A stretch of 38,134 bases of DNA from an uncultured Pedosphaera sp. (GTDB taxonomy: Bacteria > Verrucomicrobiota > Verrucomicrobiia > Limisphaerales > Pedosphaeraceae). The position numbers and the translations under genes were made by a program. Shown here piece by piece: positions 8,832-16,862 of the stretch. The stretch is from contig CAIYZC010000621.1 in assembly GCA_903930565.1 (NCBI GenBank), positions 1 through 38,134 of the forward strand. Direction: 5' to 3'. The number at the start of each line of letters is the position of its first letter. Position 1 is the first letter of the stretch. The notes below the pieces were generated by a model. That model had not been told where the DNA came from, searched no databases, and saw only the letters and a list, made by a program, of their open reading frames with translations.

Positions 8832-8862
8832 GGGAGGAAATTAACCGATCCTGGCCGGCGGT

Positions 8863-9726
8863 TCAAGCGGGCGACGGAATGCGCTCCAACAAGCCCGCGC
8901 CGAAGACCTTTTCCAGCTCCAAATGTTCCAAGTGGGCATAGCCGATGTGGCAGCCGCAAGTCTCCGCGGGGCACGGACGGGGTTGCAGGCGCGCCGCAAA
9001 ATCGGGCGCGTAGATATTGCCGATGATGTCCCGGACGAAATGACACCGCCGCGCGTCCCCGGCGCCGTCCACGCTGAACACCGTGTGCCCGGTGCGGCAG
9101 GCCCGGCCCCGGCTGGCGTGGCGGCGATTGTTGAGCGGGAACCACGGGTCGAACGCGGTCAACCGGGCCAGTTCCCCCGCGGTGTAATAGTCGGGGGTGC
9201 GCTTGTAGGCGTTCACCCACACGTAGACCGCCGGCCGCAGGCGGTCCCGCAGCGGCGCCAGTTCCGCCAATGCCTCCCGCACCCCCACCACCCCCACGCT
9301 GTAGCGAATCCCCCGGGCGTCCAGCCGGTGGCATTGGCGTACGAACCGCTCCCGGTTCACCTCGGTGGGATGGAAGGTGCACCACAGGGCCAGCGTGGCG
9401 GGATTCGCGTCCGCCACCCAATCCAAGCGATGGGCAAGATTGGTTTGGATCGCCACCCGGCGAACGTTGCCAGTGTGGCTGAGGGCGGCCAAGGCTTGTT
9501 GGTAGTAACGGTGCCCGAGCGCCTCCCCCCAGGGGGTGAACAGAATGCCCAATTTCTCGGCCCGGCCGCCGGCCCAGGCCGCGAAGCGCGCGAGCCGCTC
9601 CGCGTCATCCCGCAGCTCGGCCGGCGTGTTCCGGGTCTTGGCGAAGGGACAGTAACCGCACGCGTAATTGCAACTGGAGAGCGGGCCGCGGTAGAGGATG
9701 GACCAATGGGCTGGCGGGGGCTTCAT
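8863..9726 (-). CDS. STM4011 family radical SAM protein
   Basis: This 287-residue radical S-adenosylmethionine enzyme has its 4Fe-4S cluster motif CNYACGYC at Cys19, Cys23 and Cys26. The barrel region GILFTPWGEALGHRYYQQAL supplies the SAM-binding 'GxE'-like part. The C-terminal third has further cysteines (RACRTGHTVFSVDGAG, RRCHFV, RPCPAETCGCHIGYAHLE), suggesting an auxiliary cluster or SPASM-like site. This length and pattern fit the STM4011 family. The substrate is unknown. Its ATG overlaps the stop of the STM4012-like gene in an ATGA junction (9723-9726), so the two are translationally coupled. It probably acts with that enzyme on a shared substrate. Confidence 0.88.
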   Translation of the reverse strand: MKPPPAHWSILYRGPLSSCNYACGYCPFAKTRNTPAELRDDAERLARFAAWAGGRAEKLGILFTPWGEALGHRYYQQALAALSHTGNVRRVAIQTNLAHRLDWVADANPATLALWCTFHPTEVNRERFVRQCHRLDARGIRYSVGVVGVREALAELAPLRDRLRPAVYVWVNAYKRTPDYYTAGELARLTAFDPWFPLNNRRHASRGRACRTGHTVFSVDGAGDARRCHFVRDIIGNIYAPDFAARLQPRPCPAETCGCHIGYAHLEHLELEKVFGAGLLERIPSPA

Positions 9727-11051
9727 CGCAATTCAAAACGGGCCATCTCCTCCCGGACGCGCGCCGACCACAACCACGGCCCGACCACGTCGGAGAACTC
9801 CAAACCCGCTTCGGTTAGTTGCAGTTTCCCCTCCTCCGCGCGGGCCCATCCCTCCGCCAACAGTTCGGCCAGTTCGGGGAAATCGGCGTCCGGTGTGGTG
9901 CCAAAAAAAGCCTGGTAGGCCGCGCGGTCCAATCCCTCCGCCCGCAATAAGGATTTGAGCACGTAGCGGCGTTGTTGTTCCTCCCGGTCCAGGGCGAAGC
10001 CGTAATCGACCCGGCTCATCTCCCGGCGGCTGCGTTGCAGGAAGTCCGCGATGACCGCGCCCACTCCCGCCCGCCCGACCGCGTACTCCGATGAGTAGTG
10101 GAGCGCCGTCGTGTAGGATCGCGCTCCGGGGCCCAGTCCCACCATCCCGTCTTCCTGGCAGCAGTACACCGGCCCTTCGGCGGGTTGGTAATCCTCCCGG
10201 CGGAACAACCGCAGGGAGATTTGCCGATAACCCTGCTCCCGGAGGTAATCCCGTCCTTGGCGGTACAACGCCAGGCGTTCGTCAGTGGGACGGTGACCGC
10301 GGCGGTCCAGGCCGGTCAAAGGCCGGACATACAGCGGGTATAAGTAAATCTCCTGTGGCGCCACGGCCAGGGCTTCATCCAGGGAGGTTTGCCAGGAGCC
10401 GGGCGTTTGCCCGGGCATGCCGTAGATGAGATCCACGTTCAGGCAGGGAAACTTCGCGGCCGCGAGTAGTTCCAAGGCGCGCCGGGCGTTGGCCACGGTC
10501 TCCGGGCGGCCCAGGGCGCGCAATTCCGCGGGGACGAAACTTTGCACCCCCAGGCTCACCCGCGTGAAGCCCAGTGACCGTAATTGCGCAATTTTCTCCG
10601 CGCCCACCGTTCCCGGGGAGGCCTCGATCGCGCGCGGCAAAGGCTCCTCCGCCGCGCCGAAGTGCCCCCGCAGGATGCCATCCAGGCGTGCCAATTCCGG
10701 ACCCGTCAGAAAGCTGGGCGTGCCTCCGCCAATGGCCACCCGTGCCACCCGGGCCGCGCCGCCCAAGGCTTCAGCGACCGCTTCCGCCTGTCGTTCCAGG
10801 GCGTCCAGGTACCGGCCCACCAGCCCGGCGCCGGGGGACGTGGTGGTGAAGAGGTTGCAGAACCCGCACCGGGCCTCGCAAAACGGCGCATGGACGTATA
10901 AGAACAACGCGGAGCGATCCTCTCCGGACCAGACTTCCGCCAGTTCGCGCGGCGGCTGGAGCCGGCGGTAGGCGGTCTTGTGGGGGTAGGCGTAGGCGTA
11001 CGCTTGGAACCGTCCCCCGGAGGCGGCCCATTCGCGCAAGGTGCGGCTCAT
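9723..11051 (-). CDS. STM4012 family radical SAM protein (HemN-like)
   Basis: This 442-residue HemN-related radical SAM protein matches the STM4012 family. The start MSRTLREWAASGGRFQAYAYAYPHK is typical of it. The cluster motif CEARCGFC lies at Cys58, Cys62 and Cys65 within YVHAPFCEARCGFCNLFTTT. The fourth cysteine of true HemN/HemW (CxxxCxxCxC) is replaced by Leu (CNLF). Further HemN-like features are the SAM-binding IGGGTPSFL, FTRVSLGVQSF and NVDLIYGMPGQT. The ATG at 11051 is chosen because it forms an ATGA overlap with the STM4013-like stop; a longer in-frame reading to 11234 merely overlaps that gene. It is probably not a coproporphyrinogen dehydrogenase, because it sits in a five-gene locus of unrelated enzymes. 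Confidence 0.88.
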   Translation of the reverse strand: MSRTLREWAASGGRFQAYAYAYPHKTAYRRLQPPRELAEVWSGEDRSALFLYVHAPFCEARCGFCNLFTTTSPGAGLVGRYLDALERQAEAVAEALGGAARVARVAIGGGTPSFLTGPELARLDGILRGHFGAAEEPLPRAIEASPGTVGAEKIAQLRSLGFTRVSLGVQSFVPAELRALGRPETVANARRALELLAAAKFPCLNVDLIYGMPGQTPGSWQTSLDEALAVAPQEIYLYPLYVRPLTGLDRRGHRPTDERLALYRQGRDYLREQGYRQISLRLFRREDYQPAEGPVYCCQEDGMVGLGPGARSYTTALHYSSEYAVGRAGVGAVIADFLQRSRREMSRVDYGFALDREEQQRRYVLKSLLRAEGLDRAAYQAFFGTTPDADFPELAELLAEGWARAEEGKLQLTEAGLEFSDVVGPWLWSARVREEMARFELR

Positions 11052-11872
11052 GGGTGACCGGCTGGCGCCGTGAGGGGCAGCAACATCTCGCCATACGGAA
11101 CCGTCCACACCACCGGATGCCCCTGGCGGTGGCCGTGCCGCCCCCCTTCGCCGTAAAGGGTGCCGTGGTCGGAAGTGACGATCGCAAAAGTGGGCCGCGG
11201 CCGGCGGGCGAGCCCGGCCTCCAGCACCGGCCATTGGCTGTCCACATAGCGCAGGGCCGCCGCGTGGCTTTCCCGGCTGTCGCTTGTCGCGCCCGGCAGG
11301 TAAAAGTAATTGGGTTGATGCAGGGCGGAGAGATTGATGAAGAGAAAAAGCGGGCGCGGGTCCGGCGCTGCCAGCCGCTCCGCCGCAAACTCAAACTGAT
11401 GGCGGGTTGATTCCGGGTCCGTGACGCCGAAGCGCTCCTCCCAATAAGCTTCCTCGAACAAACCCGGCAACACCCGGCCCAGGGGATTGCGCAGGTTGAA
11501 GAACCCGACCCCGCCGATGCATACGGTCCGCCACCCTTCCTGCCGCAGGCCCGTCACCAGGTCCGGCGCGTCAAACACCTTGGTGCCCGGGCCGGTGGTT
11601 TCACTGCCCGCAAACCGGGCGGCGAACAAACGGGTGGGGTTGGCACCGGGGGCCGCCGGGGTGGGGAGGTAACCGGCGAAAAAGGCTTGATGCGCCGCGT
11701 AGGTGAAACTGCCCGGCGTGTGCCGCTCTTCCCAGCCCGCCGGCAGACGCCGGGCCAGGTGGGGCGTCCCCCCGCCCCGCCATTCGGCCACCGCCACGTC
11801 ATAACGCAAGGTGTCGAGCACGATCAGGAGCAGATCGTGGTGGCGGCAAAGCTCCGGCAGGTCGCGGTGCAT
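11048..11872 (-). CDS. STM4013/SEN3800 family hydrolase (alkaline phosphatase superfamily)
   Basis: This 274-residue member of the alkaline phosphatase/sulfatase-like superfamily matches the STM4013/SEN3800 family. The metal-binding start is DLLLIVLDTLRYDVA with Asp20. The segment GSFTYAAHQAFFAGYLPTP carries the Thr/Ser nucleophile region, and TSDHGTLYGEGGRHGH with later HP provides the C-terminal Asp/His metal ligands. No signal peptide is seen with the start at 11872. The in-frame Met at 11950 would only add an unconserved 26-residue extension. It is the first gene of the minus-strand STM4013-4012-4011 operon and is joined to the next gene by an ATGA overlap. It lies 89 bases downstream of rex on the same strand. 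Confidence 0.85.
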   Translation of the reverse strand: MHRDLPELCRHHDLLLIVLDTLRYDVAVAEWRGGGTPHLARRLPAGWEERHTPGSFTYAAHQAFFAGYLPTPAAPGANPTRLFAARFAGSETTGPGTKVFDAPDLVTGLRQEGWRTVCIGGVGFFNLRNPLGRVLPGLFEEAYWEERFGVTDPESTRHQFEFAAERLAAPDPRPLFLFINLSALHQPNYFYLPGATSDSRESHAAALRYVDSQWPVLEAGLARRPRPTFAIVTSDHGTLYGEGGRHGHRQGHPVVWTVPYGEMLLPLTAPAGHP

Positions 11873-11961
11873 GGGCTCAAAAGGATGGCATCGGCGCCCG
11901 GCTGCGCAAGGGCTTTTTTCCACCGCCCGCTTGCAGGGTGCTCCCAGCAAGGTTGCCGCCC

Positions 11962-12606
11962 TTACCCTTGGATGAAGTAACTGAGATTTTCCAACTCGAT
12001 GGCCAGGTTGACGTTGTTGACCATGACGTCCTCAGGAACGTGGAGCACGAGGGGGGCGAAATTCAGGATGCCGGTCACTCCTGCTTTGACCAGGCGGTTG
12101 GTGACTTCCTGGGCGGAGGGGGCGTCGACGGTCAGAATGGCCATGCGCACGCCGCGGTCGTGGATAATGGCCTCCAGTTCGTCCATGCCCAGGAGGGGTT
12201 GGTCGGGCTTTTTGTCGCGTTTGCGCAGGGGATCGATATCGAAGGCGGCGATGATTTCAAAGCCTTCCTTTTCAAATCCTCGGTAGGAGAGCAGCGCCAA
12301 GCCCAGGTTGCCGACCCCCACGAGGACCACGGGTTGCAGGCTCTTGGTGCCCAACTGCGCCGAGATCATCTGGAACAACTCCTCGACCTCGTAGCCCAAG
12401 CCGCGGGTGCCGAACTGGCCGAAATAGGTCAAATCCTTGCGCAACTGCGTGGATTTCACCCCCGCCACTTTGGCGAGCGCCTCGCTGGAAACGGTGCGCA
12501 GGCCATTCTCCCGCAGGCGGGCCAGGCAGCGTGAGTAAATGGAGAGACGATAGATCGTCTTGCGCGGTATTTCAGGGCGGTCCGGTTTTTTCAAGCTGCG
12601 GAACAA
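11962..12606 (-). CDS. rex: Redox-sensing transcriptional repressor Rex
   Basis: Rex is a DNA-binding sensor of the NADH/NAD+ ratio that represses fermentation and respiration genes when NADH is low. The 214-residue protein has the family winged-helix N-terminus (KTIYRLSIYSRCL, VSSEALAKVAGVKSTQLRKDLTYFGQFGTRGLGY). A Rossmann domain follows, with VVLVGVGNLGLALLSYRGF and FDIDPLRKRDK, and the C-terminal helix ends NLAIELENLSYFIQG, the domain-swap helix. The start codon appears to be TTG at 12606, since no ATG precedes the conserved region in frame. A second TTG lies at 12594. I found no clear Rex operator (TTGTGA-N6-TCACAA type) nearby. Confidence 0.93.
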   Translation of the reverse strand: MFRSLKKPDRPEIPRKTIYRLSIYSRCLARLRENGLRTVSSEALAKVAGVKSTQLRKDLTYFGQFGTRGLGYEVEELFQMISAQLGTKSLQPVVLVGVGNLGLALLSYRGFEKEGFEIIAAFDIDPLRKRDKKPDQPLLGMDELEAIIHDRGVRMAILTVDAPSAQEVTNRLVKAGVTGILNFAPLVLHVPEDVMVNNVNLAIELENLSYFIQG

Positions 12607-12680
12607 ATAATTTAGAACCCGGGGAAACGCAAGGGCGGGTTGGTGTCCGCCCGGTTAAATCGTGTCGGCGAACGCGGAGA

Positions 12681-13610
12681 TTACACATCACACAGCCGCA
12701 CCGCCTCGGTCAGGCCGGCCACCGGATCGCGGGTGGGAATGAACTCGTGCCCGACGAAGCCGTGGTAACCGGTCTCTGCGATGGCCGCCATAATCGGCGG
12801 ATAATAAAGCTCCTGGGTGGTGTCCAATTCCACGCGGCCGGGGTTTCCCGCCGTGTGGTAGTGGCCGATCCATGGGTGGTGTTGCCGGATGCGGCTGATG
12901 ATGTCCCCGTGCATAATCTGGACATGATAAATGTCGAACAAGACTTTGACCCGTTCCGACCCCACCGTGCGGCAGATTTCCACGGCGGCGTCGATGTCGT
13001 CGCAGAAGTAATCGGGGTGTCCGCGCATCTCGGCGTTCACGCGGGAGTTCAGCATTTCGAGGCAAACCGTGACTTTTTGCTTTTCTGCATGACCGGCGAT
13101 TTGCCGTAATCCGTCCAGCATGTTGGCCCGGCCTTCGGCTGGGGACAAACCGCGGCGGAACCCGGAAAAGGTGATCACGCTCGGCACGCCCGCCGCCGCT
13201 GCTTGGTCGATGCGTTCGTGCAACATCGCCAGGCACTCCGTGTGCTCCTCCCGGTGGGCGAAGCCCTTCGCGAAGCCATGGCTCGGCGCGAGTGCGCAGG
13301 TGAGACCGCGTTGCCGCAGCTTCGGCCATTCCTCCGGGGGCACCAACTCAATTGCCGGCATGCCCAGGGCCGCGGCGTGACCCGCCAACTCGTCGGCCGT
13401 CATGGGTTTGAAGCACCACCACACGGCGGATTGTCGGATCCGGCCCTTGGTGACGCGGAAAGGCTCCGGCGCGGCCGGGGTGGGGGAGGCGTTCATGGTG
13501 TGGGTGGTCGCTGCGGACGCTCCGAGGGCCAGGCCGGCGGCGGCCAATCGTTGCACGGCCCCGCGACGGGAGACGGGTCCGCGGGTCGGAGAGTTGGGTT
13601 GGTTCGTCAT
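12681..13610 (-). CDS. Tat-exported hydroxypyruvate-isomerase-like TIM-barrel protein
   Basis: This 309-residue protein of the sugar phosphate isomerase/epimerase TIM-barrel superfamily is most like hydroxypyruvate isomerase (Hyi). The N-terminus VSRRGAVQRLAAAGLALGASAA is a twin-arginine export signal. The barrel contains metal-ligand and active-site segments VTVCLEMLNSR (Glu), VKVLFDIYHVQIMHGD (Asp, His), WIGHYHTAGNPGR and GFVGHEFIPTRDP (Glu), matching the Hyi layout. Exported members of this family are abundant in Verrucomicrobia and Planctomycetes and their substrates are mostly unknown, so a carbohydrate-related periplasmic isomerase is as likely as a glyoxylate-pathway enzyme. I chose the ATG at 13610 over the in-frame Met at 13661 because it places the RR motif at a normal distance. 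Confidence 0.85.
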   Translation of the reverse strand: MTNQPNSPTRGPVSRRGAVQRLAAAGLALGASAATTHTMNASPTPAAPEPFRVTKGRIRQSAVWWCFKPMTADELAGHAAALGMPAIELVPPEEWPKLRQRGLTCALAPSHGFAKGFAHREEHTECLAMLHERIDQAAAAGVPSVITFSGFRRGLSPAEGRANMLDGLRQIAGHAEKQKVTVCLEMLNSRVNAEMRGHPDYFCDDIDAAVEICRTVGSERVKVLFDIYHVQIMHGDIISRIRQHHPWIGHYHTAGNPGRVELDTTQELYYPPIMAAIAETGYHGFVGHEFIPTRDPVAGLTEAVRLCDV

Positions 13611-13694
13611 ACCATAGGGTGGTTGTCGGGAACAACATAACTGCGCCGCCCGTCTTGCCAAGGGCGGAAAGCACCGGCCGGCGGTGCGGCGACC

Positions 13695-14363
13695 TCAACC
13701 GCGCGTCGGCAACGGCGGGGGTGGTTGAAACCGGGGATCGTCCGCCCGAAGGCCGTTGGTGCGCCGAAATTCGGCCAAGCCGGCCACCGGCAGCACCAGC
13801 ACGACCCGTTGTTCGGGAAAGCGCACCAGCGTGAGCTGGCCGATCCACTTCGTCGGCCCCGTGGAGGAAGTTTGGGCGTGGGGGTTCTGGGTCAGGTAGC
13901 GCTCCATCGCGGCGACCCATTCCCGCCCGGTCAGCGGCTTGGCGGTCCGCATCCCGGTGGTGCAGGCCGTCACTTCCGGATCGGCCAAGTATTGCCAGCC
14001 GCTCACTTGGGTCGCTTGGTAGAGCAAGTCACCCAGCCCGCAGCCGAATGGGCCGGCCACTGGGAAAGTAATTTGTCGCGGCCAGGGGAAACGGGGGATA
14101 TGCCGATCCGTCCAAGCGGCCAACCGGTCGGCTCCGGGAAAGGGGGTCCAAGGACGTGATTGGGCCATCATCATTCCCCGGGTGGGCGGATGCCACAAGC
14201 CTGCGGTCGGGAAAGGCAACGGCGGTGGCGGTCGATTCGACCGGGCCGCCCACAGCCCCCCCGTCACGAGGAGCAGCACCACGCCCACTCCCGCACTTGC
14301 CCGTCGCCGTGGACTCCACCGGTTTGGCTTGCCGCGGACGGGCGGTTGGCGGGTGGAATGCAT
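13695..14363 (-). CDS. Membrane-anchored protein, function unknown
   Basis: I do not recognise this 222-residue protein. It has a basic N-terminus (PNRWSPRRR), one hydrophobic segment at about residues 24-40 (AGVGVVLLLVTGGLWAA), then a proline-rich linker and a soluble domain. The stretch GDLLYQATQVSGWQYLADPEV faintly resembles the STN/secretin N-terminal fold found in type II secretion and TonB-related proteins. Together with LTGREWVAAMERYLTQN this suggests a small alpha/beta domain facing the periplasm. It starts 17 bases after the malate synthase stop on the same strand and may be co-transcribed, though no functional link is evident. The C-terminus is again proline-rich. Confidence 0.6.
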   Translation of the reverse strand: MHSTRQPPVRGKPNRWSPRRRASAGVGVVLLLVTGGLWAARSNRPPPPLPFPTAGLWHPPTRGMMMAQSRPWTPFPGADRLAAWTDRHIPRFPWPRQITFPVAGPFGCGLGDLLYQATQVSGWQYLADPEVTACTTGMRTAKPLTGREWVAAMERYLTQNPHAQTSSTGPTKWIGQLTLVRFPEQRVVLVLPVAGLAEFRRTNGLRADDPRFQPPPPLPTRG

Positions 14364-14380
14364 GGCGGGCGGTGCCTGCT

Positions 14381-16006
14381 TTAGTCCAGTTCGTCGTAAG
14401 CGGGCAGGGTGAGGAAGTCGACGAGCCGGGGGGCTTTGCTCATTTCAGTGAACAGCTTCACCGCTTGCGGGAAATGGCCGCCCGTGTACCGGGCGGTGCC
14501 GATTTCGCCTTCGATGCGCGCCAATTCCTGGGGCAGGATTTCGTCATACAACTCCGGCGTTACGGTCCGGCCGTCCGCCAGTTTTGCCCGGTAATGGATC
14601 CATTGCCACACCTGCGAGCGGGAAATCTCGGCGGTCGCGGCGTCTTCCATCAAATAATAAAGTGGCACGCAGCCCAGGCCGCCCAGCCAGGCCTCCAAAT
14701 ACTGCAGGCCGATGCGCAGGTTGGACCGAAAGCCCTCTTCGGTGATCATCCCCGTCGGCACTTGGAGCAAGTCGGCGGCGGTGACGTGCACGTCCTCCCG
14801 CAACCGACTGATTTGGTTGGGTTGCGGCATGTGCTTGTCGAAGGCTTGGAGCGCGATGGGCACCAACCCCGGGTGCGCCACCCAGGTGCCGTCGTGTCCG
14901 TCGGTCGCCTCGCGTTCCTTGTCCGCCAGCACCTTGGCCAGCGCCGCCTCGTTGGCCTGCGGGTTGTTCTTGATCGGGATTTGGGCCGCCATGCCGCCCA
15001 TGGCGTGCGCCCCGCGCCGATGACAACTGCGGATGACATTCAAGCAGTAGGACCGCATGAAATGCGTCGTCATGGTCACCTGCGACCGGTCGGGCATCAC
15101 GAACTCCGGCCGGGCGCTGAATTTCTTGATATAACTGAAAATGTAGTCCCAACGCCCGCAGTTCAAGCCGGCCGAATGCTCCCGCAGCTCGTACAGGATT
15201 TCCTCGGTTTCAAACGTGCCCAGGATCGTTTCGATGAGCACCGTGGCCTTCACGCTGCCGCGCGGAATCCCCAGTTCGTCCTGGGCGAAGTTGAACACGT
15301 CGTTCCACAGGCGCGCCTCCAAGTGGCTCTCCAGTTTGGGCAGGTAAAAATACGGCCCCGAGCCCCGGGCCACCAGCGCCCGGGCGTTGTGGAAGAAGTA
15401 GAGGCCGAAATCGAAGAGACTGCCGGACATCGGCCGGCCGTCCACCCACACATGCTTTTCGACCAAGTGCCATCCGCGCGGGCGCACCATGAGCGTGGCG
15501 ATCTTCTCGCCCAGCGCGTAGCGCTTGCCCTCGGGGCTGGTGAAATCGATTTTCCGCGCCACGGCGTCGCGCAAGTTGGCCTGGCCCTGGACCACATTGG
15601 CCCAGGTCGGGGACGTGGCGTCCTCGCAGTCCGCCATGAACACTTTCGCGCCGGAGTTCAGCGCGTTGATGATCATTTTCCGGTCCGTCGGCCCGGTGAT
15701 TTCCGTGCGCCGATCCTGCAGGTCCGCCGGTACCGGCGCCACCCGCCAATCGCCTTCGCGGATCGCGCGGGTGGCTTCGAGGAAGTCCGGCCGCCCGCCC
15801 GCGTCCAAGTCCTGTTGCCGCACTTGGCGCGCCGCCAGCAACTCCCGCCGCCGTCCGTCGAATTGGCGGGCCAGCTTCAGCAGGAACGCGGTCGCCGCGG
15901 GGTTGAGGATTTCCGCGCCCACCGCATCGAGCGGCGCCCGTAATTCCCAGCCCGCGGGCGGGATCGCCGGGGGCATTGTGGTTCCATTCTGATTCGTCGT
16001 GGTCAT
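14381..16006 (-). CDS. aceB: Malate synthase A
   Basis: Malate synthase condenses glyoxylate with acetyl-CoA to give malate. The 541-residue length is that of the A isoform. Diagnostic stretches are [21 protein letters not shown] (catalytic-site Asp/Glu and metal binding), [22 protein letters not shown] with the glyoxylate-contacting Arg, [37 protein letters not shown], and [16 protein letters not shown]. No isocitrate lyase lies in the window. Instead, genes for (S)-ureidoglycine aminohydrolase and allantoate amidohydrolase lie immediately upstream on the same strand, so the enzyme may draw glyoxylate from purine breakdown. The gap to the ureidoglycine gene is 97 bases. Confidence 0.96.
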   Translation of the reverse strand: MTTTNQNGTTMPPAIPPAGWELRAPLDAVGAEILNPAATAFLLKLARQFDGRRRELLAARQVRQQDLDAGGRPDFLEATRAIREGDWRVAPVPADLQDRRTEITGPTDRKMIINALNSGAKVFMADCEDATSPTWANVVQGQANLRDAVARKIDFTSPEGKRYALGEKIATLMVRPRGWHLVEKHVWVDGRPMSGSLFDFGLYFFHNARALVARGSGPYFYLPKLESHLEARLWNDVFNFAQDELGIPRGSVKATVLIETILGTFETEEILYELREHSAGLNCGRWDYIFSYIKKFSARPEFVMPDRSQVTMTTHFMRSYCLNVIRSCHRRGAHAMGGMAAQIPIKNNPQANEAALAKVLADKEREATDGHDGTWVAHPGLVPIALQAFDKHMPQPNQISRLREDVHVTAADLLQVPTGMITEEGFRSNLRIGLQYLEAWLGGLGCVPLYYLMEDAATAEISRSQVWQWIHYRAKLADGRTVTPELYDEILPQELARIEGEIGTARYTGGHFPQAVKLFTEMSKAPRLVDFLTLPAYDELD

Positions 16007-16103
16007 CGTGTGTGTTCGGTGCCGCCTACCCTTGCCCGCGCCCGGCGCGCTGTCAAGAACGGGGCAAGGCCGCGGCCATGTCCTCCGCGCCGGCCGCCCC
16101 GGC

Positions 16104-16847
16104 TTAAATCGGATCGCGGTTCACGTCCTGATAGCAAATGTAGCTGGTGGGCGTTTTGCCCAGTGCGGCGAACCATTGCGGGCAGAACGGCGCGATCCAC
16201 AGCACGTCGCCCGCGGTCACGGGATGGTAATCGGTGTCCAGGCGTTGAATGCCCTGGCCCTTGAGAAAGGCCACCCCGTATTCGTTTAACCGTGTCGTGA
16301 CCGTGGCGGGGGCCGCGCCGGGCGCGTGGGTGACGATGCTCACGGCCAAGTCGAATGCCGGCTGGTCCGGGAGGAGGGATTGCAACTTGATATCGGGGTG
16401 GTCCGCGGCGGGGACGGCTTTGACCTCGCGTTCATGGCCAAAGATGGGGGCGGGGCGCGCCGCGCCCGCGAGCGGCACGTAGCGTTTTTGGAACAACAGC
16501 AATTTTAGCGGGGTGACGGAGCCTTGGAAAAAGATGTCCTTCCCCGGCGGCAGGTAGGCGAAGCCCCCTGCTTCGAACCGGTGCTTGCGCTCGTCCACCG
16601 TCAGCCCGCCGGCGCCCTCCAGGGCGTAAACGAAGAATTCGAAGGCTCCGGTATTGCCGCGGCCCTCCGCCTCGCGGCCCAAGGTGACCTGCAGTTGGCA
16701 GAACCCGGCGCCCATCGCGGGTGAAATCTGCACCAAGCAGGTGGCTTTTTCCCAGCCCGGCAGGTTGCCGGGGGTGAAGCCCCCGCCCGCCAGCAACGCG
16801 TAACGCCCCCGAAGCACGCTCCGCGTGGCGCCAAAAAGATCCGTCAT
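16104..16847 (-). CDS. allE: (S)-ureidoglycine aminohydrolase
   Basis: This bicupin enzyme removes ammonia from (S)-ureidoglycine to give (S)-ureidoglycolate in allantoin catabolism. The 247-residue length fits the family. The N-terminus [19 protein letters not shown] closely follows family members, and [22 protein letters not shown] and [12 protein letters not shown] belong to the first cupin. The second cupin contains [48 protein letters not shown] and a C-terminal [13 protein letters not shown], which carries the expected Glu/His/Gln metal-site and active-site residues. It starts 15 bases after the stop of the allantoate amidohydrolase gene, which makes its substrate; the two form an operon. 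Confidence 0.92.
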   Translation of the reverse strand: MTDLFGATRSVLRGRYALLAGGGFTPGNLPGWEKATCLVQISPAMGAGFCQLQVTLGREAEGRGNTGAFEFFVYALEGAGGLTVDERKHRFEAGGFAYLPPGKDIFFQGSVTPLKLLLFQKRYVPLAGAARPAPIFGHEREVKAVPAADHPDIKLQSLLPDQPAFDLAVSIVTHAPGAAPATVTTRLNEYGVAFLKGQGIQRLDTDYHPVTAGDVLWIAPFCPQWFAALGKTPTSYICYQDVNRDPI

Positions 16848-16862
16848 GATAATATTGGTTTG

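Noticed and set aside
9723-11051. Annotation as coproporphyrinogen III dehydrogenase (HemN)
   Set aside because: The fourth cluster-region cysteine is missing, and the gene is translationally coupled to STM4013- and STM4011-type genes, so STM4012 family fits better.
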